The notes beneath the pieces were generated by a model. The model worked only from the letters and a program-made list of their open reading frames with translations, searched no databases and was not told the DNA's origin. A program made the position numbers and the translations under genes. Positions 23,086-29,740 of a DNA stretch of 30,767 bases are shown in pieces. Positions within the stretch are counted from its first letter, which is position 1. Each line of letters opens with the position of its first letter. This stretch comes from Symbiodinium natans (Eukaryota; Sar; Dinophyceae; Suessiales; Symbiodiniaceae), in assembly GCA_905221605.1 (NCBI GenBank), contig CAJNDS010000448.1:107501-138267 (forward strand). Direction: 5' to 3'.

Positions 23086-26000
23086 GGACGACCTTGAGGC
23101 CCATGAGGTGGGCCTAGAGGTCAACTCCGTCCTTGCAACTTTGGATAGGACAGGAGGTTTGGTTAGGGTTAGGTCCTCAACCATCCAGCAATGGGCGGTA
23201 GGGTTTAGGACTACGCCCAAAGATGCTCCAGTTCCCACTGCATATGGCATGCTGAGTGGGAAGATATGGAAGAAGAGCCATTCCATGAAGCTCAGCCTCG
23301 GCTCCCAGCACAAGGATCTTTCCAAGTGGGGCGATGTGAAGCCTTACTGGACCACATGGGTGGTTAGAGAAGATGGTGCTGTGGTGGCGGGGCACAACTG
23401 CTCGCCCCTGAATGTGGTTCAGGGCGACATCGTCGTGCATTGGTCGTCAGTGGTGAACTGGCACGGCCACAGACATGTCGTGAATGAGCAGTGTGAAGTG
23501 CTCTGGAGGTCTAATGGTAAAGAGGTTGCCTTAGACCCCTCCTTCGGCAAGCTGATAGCCCTTGTGGGTAGGGTTACTCAGGTCATTGGCTGGCGGGCAA
23601 CCGGAGAAGCAGCTTCGGATCCCCGCAGTTCTACCCTGCAGGCGTCAAGGGTCCTTGCTCAATTCTCTTCGTCCAACGAGGGCGTAGAAGGGCATTGGAC
23701 CGCGGGCGCTATCAGTCGCGGGAAGAATGCCAATGAGTGCAAGCTGAAGGGTAGAGTTTTGGCGTTTATGGGTGAAGAGCACAAGGGCCCTGCAGTGGTT
23801 CTAGAGCTCGTTAGCCATAGCCCCATCCTGTGCATTTGGGACCATTCCTCAACCAAGGTCAAGGTCGAGTTTAAGGGCGGTGTTCCGTCTTTGAGCCTGA
23901 TCGCGGGGGAGGACGAAAATCGTCGAGAACAGCTTGCGGTCGAGGCAAGGGACGCGGCGAACATTTCGGAGTTCCGAGTCACGGGATCCCTTCGTACGGC
24001 GTGGTACGAGGGTCAGCGGCGCGATCCCTCATTGGCGGGCTCGATTCGCAAGCCAGAGCCGCCAATGGAGATATCCGGAGACGGGTTGCTCGAGCGCGAG
24101 GTGACCCTCAGGACGGGTCAAACCGTCGTTGTCCCAGTGGTTCCCAACGGGGCTGCGGGCGCGAATGGGGTGACCTGGCGCCGCGCTTGCTACAATTCAG
24201 TCCACTGTGGAGTCCTTGGGGCCCATAGGTCTGCTGAGGTTACCGTCAAGCTGCTAGAGAGGGCAGTCTGGTGGCCCGACTTAGAGAAAGATGTGCGGAC
24301 CTGGGTCGCCAAGTGTCTCGCTTGCATTAAAGGCCGCTCTCGACCGACGAAGGTTGAAGCTCGTGCGGTCAAATGTGGCGCCGAGACATGCTGGCAGGAA
24401 GTCAGCGTGGACTGTGAAGGTCCGAACCGAGAGGACAGGGAGGGGCATAGGTACTCGCTTACGTACTTCGATTGCCTCAGTCATGCTGTCCTCCTCGAGC
24501 CGATGAGGTCTCTGACTCATGCTGAAGTCAGGAGGGCGTTCGTGCGCTGTGTGCTTCGCAGCAGGACGATCCCGAGCCTCATCAGGTCGGATAGAGGGCC
24601 AGAGTTCAAGAATGCGCTCATGGCAGAACTCAGCGCTATGCTTGGGACCGAGTGGCGGTTCAGCGCGCCCTTGAGGCCTTGTGAGTTGGGCGCAAACGAG
24701 CGAGTCCACCAAGAAGTTCAAAAGGTGCTGGGGGCGGTCGTCAGGCAAGTCGGCGCCTCCCTTTCCGAAGCTTGGTCGGATTGGCTCGTGGTGGCGGAGT
24801 ACGTCATAGATAACACTCCGGGACCCCACGGGTATACCCCGAGGGACCTAGAGCGGAGCTGGTCGCTCGCTCTACCACTTGAAAAGGACGTCCTGCGAGA
24901 CGCCTTGCAGTTCGAACCCATCTCTGATTGGGCTCGGAGCCAGTTTAAGCAGTTCTCGGAACTAGCTGCTGCGGTCCGAGAGCACTGGACGCGGTCTTCA
25001 GAAGCGCGGGCGAAACTTGCAAATCGCCATAGGCGCACTGTGGACCTTAAGCCAGGAGACCGAGTGGTCTGGAACGCTCCGAGGGCCCGTTCAGAGGGGG
25101 CGGGGCGTGTGCCTTGGAAACCGGGTCTGACCGGCCCCTGGCGCGTGTTGGAAGTCAAGGGCCACAGGCTCACCTTGGAGCCCGTGTCGATGGAGTCGGG
25201 GGGTACTTCTTCCGCCCGGCGCGGCCCGATGGAGGCGCACGCAGAAGACTGCATTCTTGTTCCTGCGGATGCAGATGGCGCGGAATCCCGCGAGCCGGTC
25301 GTCTTTGAGGACGATGGAACCGGCGGGGACGGCTCGTCTCGCCCCAGCTTAGGGCAACAGGTTCAAGGCGACGCCAAGCAAGTGGAGTTCACGCTGACCA
25401 GGCGCGGGAGGGACTTCGTCCTCCGCCTAGGCGACCGCATTGCCTATCGGGGTGTAGGTGGAGGCCCTAAGGTGTGCAGGTTAGGACGGGTTACGCAGGT
25501 AGATGCTGCCCGTGCGCAGGTCGGCGTGCACCGCTATCTCCCCGACGCCAGCGGGGTTCGCGTCAAATGGCGGCTTGCATTCATCGCCGAGGACGGTGCG
25601 CTCACGCTTTCAGAGGGGACTCGTCCGGCCCACGAAGCGGTTTCCGTCAGGGAGATCATTTCCAAGATCGACCTGAACCGCGACGGCGTGCTTGCTGCAG
25701 CCTCGGCCAGAAAGTTGGACAAGGGAGCGTACTCGTTGCAGGACAGGACGCTCGAGAGAGCGTCTCGCGCCAGCACGGGTGTGCTCTCGATCCGAGAGGC
25801 CCTCGCGGACCTCTTGGTCGCGGAACCCCGCGTGTTGCAGCCTAGGGCTTCCCCACAGTCGGGTGCTGTCGAGAGTTGGTTCCGGCAGTATTTCCTTGGA
25901 GGGGTTGCCGATGTCTTAGAGGTTGCTTGGGGTGACGCGGTCGTTTCCGACGCGGCTAGGAGGCACGGGTACAGGGTTGTTCCAGCTTTTGTGCAAGACA

Positions 26001-26380
26001 AGCAGGCCTACGGGATCACCTGGAACCTGGCCGCAGAAGGGCACTTTGAGGCAATTAGCGGCGCTGTTTGGCGCGCAGAGCCGAAGGTGCTCGTGATTGG
26101 GCTTGAGGGCAAGAATGTGCCCCGAGTTTTCCTTCAGCTAGTCGTCCGGTGTGCGCAGGAACGCACGCGCGCGGGCGCCCACGTCGCGCTGCATTTGCAG
26201 GCACAAAAGGGCGAGTGGGAACCCTGGCGGCTAGAGGAGTGGGGCGCCTGTTTGGGACGCTCGCAGAGCCACGCTGGCCTTGGGCTTTTGTGCGGGCTGA
26301 CATATGCCAGTTCGCGCGGGCCAGTGGCCGCGACAACCTCGTTGAGAGCGGGGCCCTGTGGCTCGCCGATTTCAGCTTAG
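22904..26380 (+). CDS. Retroelement polyprotein part 2: integrase and methyltransferase-like region
   Basis: This frame has no ATG start and is the +1 continuation of part 1; its meaningful part is about 23036 to 26260. Numbered from 22904, residues about 60-420 form an insert I cannot assign (GHNCSPLNVVQGDIVVHWSS; LIALVGRVTQVIGW). The integrase follows: HHCC finger H434-x6-H441-x29-C471-x2-C474, then D503, D563 and E599 with exactly 35 residues between the last two (SDRGPEFK; NERVHQEV). A GPY/F-like module lies at about 715-755 (LKPGDRVVW; GLTGPWRVLEV). Next is RLGDRIAYRG with a small beta-rich region, then DVLEVAWGDAVVSDAARRHG and VLVIGLEGKN. These recall a degenerate Rossmann/methyltransferase-like domain common in dinoflagellate and diatom retroelements. 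The C-terminal 40 or so residues are probably out of frame. Confidence 0.88.
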   Translation: MMMPALEGCWTNRHDPSGTMRVCASAASGPTCFLLPICIEKEAVDMSVEIAEREEPEPPLEDDLEAHEVGLEVNSVLATLDRTGGLVRVRSSTIQQWAVGFRTTPKDAPVPTAYGMLSGKIWKKSHSMKLSLGSQHKDLSKWGDVKPYWTTWVVREDGAVVAGHNCSPLNVVQGDIVVHWSSVVNWHGHRHVVNEQCEVLWRSNGKEVALDPSFGKLIALVGRVTQVIGWRATGEAASDPRSSTLQASRVLAQFSSSNEGVEGHWTAGAISRGKNANECKLKGRVLAFMGEEHKGPAVVLELVSHSPILCIWDHSSTKVKVEFKGGVPSLSLIAGEDENRREQLAVEARDAANISEFRVTGSLRTAWYEGQRRDPSLAGSIRKPEPPMEISGDGLLEREVTLRTGQTVVVPVVPNGAAGANGVTWRRACYNSVHCGVLGAHRSAEVTVKLLERAVWWPDLEKDVRTWVAKCLACIKGRSRPTKVEARAVKCGAETCWQEVSVDCEGPNREDREGHRYSLTYFDCLSHAVLLEPMRSLTHAEVRRAFVRCVLRSRTIPSLIRSDRGPEFKNALMAELSAMLGTEWRFSAPLRPCELGANERVHQEVQKVLGAVVRQVGASLSEAWSDWLVVAEYVIDNTPGPHGYTPRDLERSWSLALPLEKDVLRDALQFEPISDWARSQFKQFSELAAAVREHWTRSSEARAKLANRHRRTVDLKPGDRVVWNAPRARSEGAGRVPWKPGLTGPWRVLEVKGHRLTLEPVSMESGGTSSARRGPMEAHAEDCILVPADADGAESREPVVFEDDGTGGDGSSRPSLGQQVQGDAKQVEFTLTRRGRDFVLRLGDRIAYRGVGGGPKVCRLGRVTQVDAARAQVGVHRYLPDASGVRVKWRLAFIAEDGALTLSEGTRPAHEAVSVREIISKIDLNRDGVLAAASARKLDKGAYSLQDRTLERASRASTGVLSIREALADLLVAEPRVLQPRASPQSGAVESWFRQYFLGGVADVLEVAWGDAVVSDAARRHGYRVVPAFVQDKQAYGITWNLAAEGHFEAISGAVWRAEPKVLVIGLEGKNVPRVFLQLVVRCAQERTRAGAHVALHLQAQKGEWEPWRLEEWGACLGRSQSHAGLGLLCGLTYASSRGPVAATTSLRAGPCGSPISA
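24203..24700 (+). other. Integrase HHCC finger and DD35E core
   Basis: Zinc ligands are encoded at 24203, 24224, 24314 and 24323. The catalytic triad is encoded at 24410 (D in SVDCEGP), 24590 (D in SDRGPEF) and 24698 (E in GANERVH). The D-x35-E spacing is exact. All residues for strand transfer are present. Confidence 0.92.
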
Positions 26381-26820
26381 AATCGGTAGGTTTGAGGTGT
26401 AGTAGGCCGGATGCGTTAGGCGCGGTGCCGCACAAGCACGTTGGGCGCGCGCAAGCCGACTACAACCTCATAGGGGCGGCTTTCTGCGCATCGCTCCAGG
26501 ACCTTGGTCTGAGGGGCGCAGAAGAGCTGTGCACCGCTGCAGTTGAGAGCTTTCCAGCCACTGCGGGTGCGGATAGCGCCGCGGCTGCGCCACAGCCCTC
26601 TCCAGTCGTTCCCCTCCCGGACGTGCGCTCGGGCGAGGACCTCACGCCAGCAGAGCGTGCGGAGCTGGATAAGGAGGTGGATAAGTACGCCGCTGAGAAG
26701 GAAGCGTTTTGGCGAACCAAGGCGGACGCCAAGGACTGGGATTCCGTCCGGGCTGACCTTGAGGTCTATGCTCTTGCGGGCGAGAAGGTCGCGGAGGATC
26801 CTAGGCGCACCGAGGCCTAG
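26260..26820 (+). CDS. Retroelement polyprotein part 3: end of methyltransferase-like region and linker
   Basis: Around 26260 the similarity changes frame by -1 from part 2. From there the frame reads EPRWPWAFVRADICQFARAS, ALWLADFSLESVGLRC, PHKHVGRAQADYNLIGAAFC and ASLQDLG. This resembles the segment that follows the SPPCxxFS-type methyltransferase-like domain in retroelements of dinoflagellates and diatoms (a D-C-F, then HxHxxL, then YP-LC layout; recalled, not searched). A charged helical linker follows (LTPAERAELDKEVDKYAAEK) and ends at TAG 26818-26820. The same frame continues past the stop into the RT, so the TAG is a nonsense mutation, a read-through site or a sequencing error. Confidence 0.65.
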   Translation, partial: LAEPRWPWAFVRADICQFARASGRDNLVESGALWLADFSLESVGLRCSRPDALGAVPHKHVGRAQADYNLIGAAFCASLQDLGLRGAEELCTAAVESFPATAGADSAAAAPQPSPVVPLPDVRSGEDLTPAERAELDKEVDKYAAEKEAFWRTKADAKDWDSVRADLEVYALAGEKVAEDPRRTEA

Positions 26821-27714
26821 AGAGACCTCGTATGGTCGGGTTTGAAGATCGAGCCTGGACCAACCAGACCAGGGCTGACCGATGCTGACATCGCAGCCGT
26901 CAGGGAGGTCATACGGCGAAAGGCCGCTGGGTTCTGGGTGGAGGACACCACCAGGACCACGGTCAGGAAGTTCGCCCATGACTGCATCCCCACCGGGCCG
27001 CCGGTCTCGTCCCAGCCTCACAGTCTGAGGGGCGAGTCCGCGCAATGGGTCGACGACAAGCTTGAAGAAGAATGCAAGCGGGGTCAGTTGATCCGCGGCA
27101 GCTCGGCTTGGGGATCTGCGCCGTTTCCGACCAAGGAAATGCCCAGCTACAAGCGGCATAGGAAGCGACGCTTGGTGGTTGACTACCGCCGTGTGAATGC
27201 CCGAATTAAGCGCTCCACGTACTATTGTCGGCGGGGTAGCGATGTGCTCGCCGCCGCAGTAGGTTCGGTTTGGTATACCTTCGTGGATGCGGTTAGTGGG
27301 TTTAATCAAATTAGGAACACCAAGCGTGCTCGCGAGGTGTTGGCCATTGTGGCAAGATCAGGGAAATATCTCCCTGTCGGCCTCACCTTTGGCCCGATTA
27401 ACGGCCCAGATGATTTCAACTTTGTGGTTGATAGGGCCTATGCCCCCGGCAGAGGTAGGCGCCTTAAGTATACTAAGGAGTGGATAGCCTACGTGGATGA
27501 TCTTACTGTTAGGACGGGTAGGGTCATTGATGGGCAGTTTTTCACTGATGCCCAAGCCGAGGGGGCGGTGCGCGAAGCGTGCGCCAAAGGGGCAGTCGCA
27601 GCTCCGCAGAGCGCGTCGTCTGCTCTTGAAGCCTTAGGCGTTCGCGGCACAATACCAAGCGCGCGAACCATGACGCGGCGCGCTCAGACCAGAATCACCC
27701 CACGCGCGTTCTGA
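26821..27714 (+). CDS. Retroelement polyprotein part 4: RT fingers and palm
   Basis: In frame with part 3 beyond the TAG and with no ATG nearby. Numbered from 26842: PVSSQPHSLRGESAQWVDDK then RGSSAWGSAPFPTKE match the fingers entry of gypsy RT (SxPxRxPPE...; SxWASP). RLVVDYRRVNARI is at 111-123, motif A FVDAVSGFNQI holds catalytic D149, motif B is TFGPINGPDDFNFVVD (about 180-195), and motif C YVDD has D219 and D220. After IAYVDDLTVRTGRVIDGQFF only about 60 residues remain. They contain no thumb, no LGH motif and no RNase H before TGA 27712-27714. Those missing parts are exactly what is encoded at 21232-22092. Palm plus upstream thumb would make one complete RT, so the domain is circularly permuted with the cut between motif C and the thumb. 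Confidence 0.88.
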   Translation, partial: RDLVWSGLKIEPGPTRPGLTDADIAAVREVIRRKAAGFWVEDTTRTTVRKFAHDCIPTGPPVSSQPHSLRGESAQWVDDKLEEECKRGQLIRGSSAWGSAPFPTKEMPSYKRHRKRRLVVDYRRVNARIKRSTYYCRRGSDVLAAAVGSVWYTFVDAVSGFNQIRNTKRAREVLAIVARSGKYLPVGLTFGPINGPDDFNFVVDRAYAPGRGRRLKYTKEWIAYVDDLTVRTGRVIDGQFFTDAQAEGAVREACAKGAVAAPQSASSALEALGVRGTIPSARTMTRRAQTRITPRAF

Positions 27715-28258
27715 TGCTCAGGATGTTGGGGCTGTTCGGGTGTTTCTGTGTTCAGGGCGGGTGTTTTTGGGGCGGGCCGCTTCCCAGGTCGCCGGTCTGC
27801 GGGCAGAAGGATTTTTCGTCGTTCGTCGCGTGTCGCTTCGTTCCTCTGTCTCGCAGCCAGTGTTTTGCAAGCAGGCCTAGAGGTTCGGTCCAAGGTCGAA
27901 GCAGAAGCCTTAGAAGCCTTAGAACCCAGACCTTAAGGAAACTCCCCAAACCCCCGCCGCAGCGGTTCAAGTGTGTTGTAGAACCTAGGGTAGGTAGTCC
28001 CTCCCCGCGTTCGTGCCTGTGCACTGCGCCCCGCTGCGGTCGCGACCAGACCGCGCGGGAGCGACCGATCGGTCGCCCGGACCTTCGTGGTCAACCACAA
28101 GGCCCCGCTGCGGGCCGTGCCCTGGCCGCGCGGGAGCGGCTGCCTACCACTACTGCACACCGGCCCCTTGCAGCGGGCCGTGTCCTGGCCGCTCAAGGGC
28201 GCGTCAGGTTTTCCTCGCCCATCGGAGGTCCAGCAAAGCCGCGGGCCTCAGTGCCGCG
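27715..28258. other. GC-rich spacer after the RT
   Basis: No convincing gene. It contains GAAGCCTTAGAAGCCTTAGA (a short tandem) near 27905. Two or three degenerate copies of a GC-rich word (CGGGCCGTGxCCTGGCCGC) lie at 28032-28068, 28102-28140 and 28162-28201. It may be the 5' leader of the following Tpt1-like unit or the retroelement's 3' region. Confidence 0.5.
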
Positions 28259-28913
28259 ATGGGTGGAGGAGGGTCGAAGGGCAGGGGCAAGAGCAAGAGT
28301 CCAGGCCCTAAGGGCCGAAAGCTGTCCGATGCATGCGGCGCGGCGAAGCTGGTTGTAGAGGCCGGTTCGCTCCGGGCGGCCTCTACCCGGTTGATGAGTT
28401 GATCGAACAACTCGGCATGTACAACCAGGCGGTCGCGCACGACGCCAACCAGCGGAAACCGAGGTTGGATACCTCGCACGCTGGCTACTTGCGTGCCTTC
28501 CAAGGCCACTCGGCCGATTGCGGCCATCCTATGGGATTCATGATGGAGGGCCTAAGTGAGACCGCCATCAACGATCTGATAAAACGGTATGGCCCGGCCA
28601 TGTGGCACGGCACGGACCTGCATGTCGTGCCAAGCCTGATCCAGAATGGCTTGATCCCCGGCGGCGGGCCGGGAGGCCGCCTCGGGGTGCACTACGTCCT
28701 AGGGCACTGCCCCACGCAGTGGGAGGACGGGAGACGCGGGTTCCGCCGCGCATAGTCGAGGTCCGGTTGGCGGTCCTGCGGGACGCCGGAGTGCCTATCT
28801 ATGCGGGAGCAGATGGGGTGGCTCTCACTGGCCAGATTAGAGCCACCGGCATCTCCCGCATCTGGGCACTCCCCAAAGGCTCACCTGTTTACTCAGTCTT
28901 AATAGCTGAGTAG
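28259..28913 (+). pseudogene. Tpt1/KptA-like RNA 2'-phosphotransferase, frameshifted
   Basis: The ATG at 28259 begins MGGGGSKGRGKSKSPGPKGR (basic, low complexity). The similarity then passes to another frame near 28390: ELIEQLGMYNQAVAHDANQR, HAGYLRAFQGHS (the family's IRAxQGHS), AMWHGTDLHVVPSLIQNGLI (HGT motif) and PGGGPGGRLGVHYV. Near 28735-28750 it passes to a third frame: RIVEVRLAVLRDAGVPIYAG then ADGVALT, ending in TAG 28911-28913. Tpt1/KptA enzymes remove the 2'-phosphate at spliced tRNA junctions with NAD+. The RxxQGHS, HGT and GV(W/A)LT landmarks are all present, so the fold call is good. The R-x-HVH signature is altered (RLGVHYV). Two frame changes indicate a broken copy or sequencing errors. 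It lies 545 bp after the RT, same strand. Confidence 0.7.
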
Positions 28914-28964
28914 AAGTGGATCGGTTGATCCAGCGTGTCGACCTAAGGAGTTTAGGCGACACCA

Positions 28965-29740
28965 GTGCGGGCCCCCACCCGCCGTTGGGGCGAGGACCGA
29001 AACTGGGCACGGTCCAAGCGTCCCAAGCTGCTGCGGCCAGCTGGCGCGGCGAGCTCCTCGACGGTTGTGCTGGCCCCTGCGGGCCGTGTCATGGCCGCGG
29101 GGGCCGCCCAACCTGTTACCCCTCCTAAGGCCGCGCCTAAGGCCAAAGGGCGCGCTTCAGGGGCTCCTAAGACTTCGATCGTTCCAGCGAAGCCCAAGGT
29201 GTACCCGAGGCGCAACGTCCCTGGCCCCAATGCCCTCGAGGCCGAAGACTCGCTCGAGGAAGAGGCAGCCCAAGAAGCTGAAGGTGTCGAGGAAGATAGT
29301 TCCAGCCCGGATCTTCCCGACACGCGGGCGCCTCAAGCCGCGGTCAAGGTGAAGGAGGACGAAGAGCCCGCTGGTGGGGCCCAGGCCGAGAGCACAGAGG
29401 AATGATTCCTCGAGCTTGGCCAATCGGTGGTCAGCAGCGCGAAGGAGTACCTCGCGCGGTCCGAAGCTCTTCTGAGAGCGCAGAAACTCCAGTCGAAAAT
29501 ACTGGAGGTGGCGGGAACCGCGATGGTGAAGCTAGAAAAGATCACCAAGCGTGAGGAATCCCTCAAAACTCTGCGCCGTGAGGGAGAGAATCGGGCGGCC
29601 GGGGAAGGCGCCGACGGGGAAGAGGTGTCTGACGATGGTCAGGATGCCCCCGGGGGTGCGGGATCGAGCAGTTCCGCCAGGCCTTCAAGAGGTGGGACCG
29701 TCCAGTCCGCCCCGGCCCCAGAGGTGCCTCGCCCCAATGC
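28965..29740 (+). pseudogene. Ala/Pro/Lys-rich, acidic ORF with coiled coil, interrupted by TGA
   Basis: One frame is open from about 28950 to 29786, apart from TGA at 29403-29405. The first part is basic and Ala/Pro-rich (TPPKAAPKAKGRASGAPK), then acidic (DSLEEEAAQEAEGVEEDSSS). After the stop comes a helical, probably coiled segment (SSAKEYLARSEALLRAQKLQ; AMVKLEKITKREESLKTLRR) and another acidic/Ser-rich stretch. No ATG lies at the 5' end. The coding potential then seems to move to the +1 frame around 29640-29750, leading into the zinc-finger ORF. No family is recognised; the layout would suit a linker or scaffold region of a larger protein. Confidence 0.4.

Larger units (their letters stand above)
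16751..27714 (+). mobile_element. Ty3/gypsy-like retroelement with permuted reverse transcriptase
   Basis: One strand carries, in order, a Gag capsid-like region, two CCCH fingers, an aspartic protease, RT thumb/connection, RNase H, an HHCC + DD35E integrase with GPY/F-like tail, and then the RT fingers and palm. The family assignment rests on gypsy-type LGH, RNase H and integrase motifs. The 5' limit is set loosely at the partial spliced-leader word and the 3' limit at the RT stop; I found no LTRs, PBS or target duplication. Two frame changes (about 23036 and about 26260) and one in-frame TAG (26818-26820) interrupt the polyprotein, so this copy is probably not autonomous as it stands. The downstream Tpt1-like and zinc-finger ORFs may or may not belong to it. 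Confidence 0.85.

Noticed and set aside
27960-27980. GGTTCAAGT as part of a tRNA T-loop
   Set aside because: No acceptor, D-arm or anticodon arm can be built around it.
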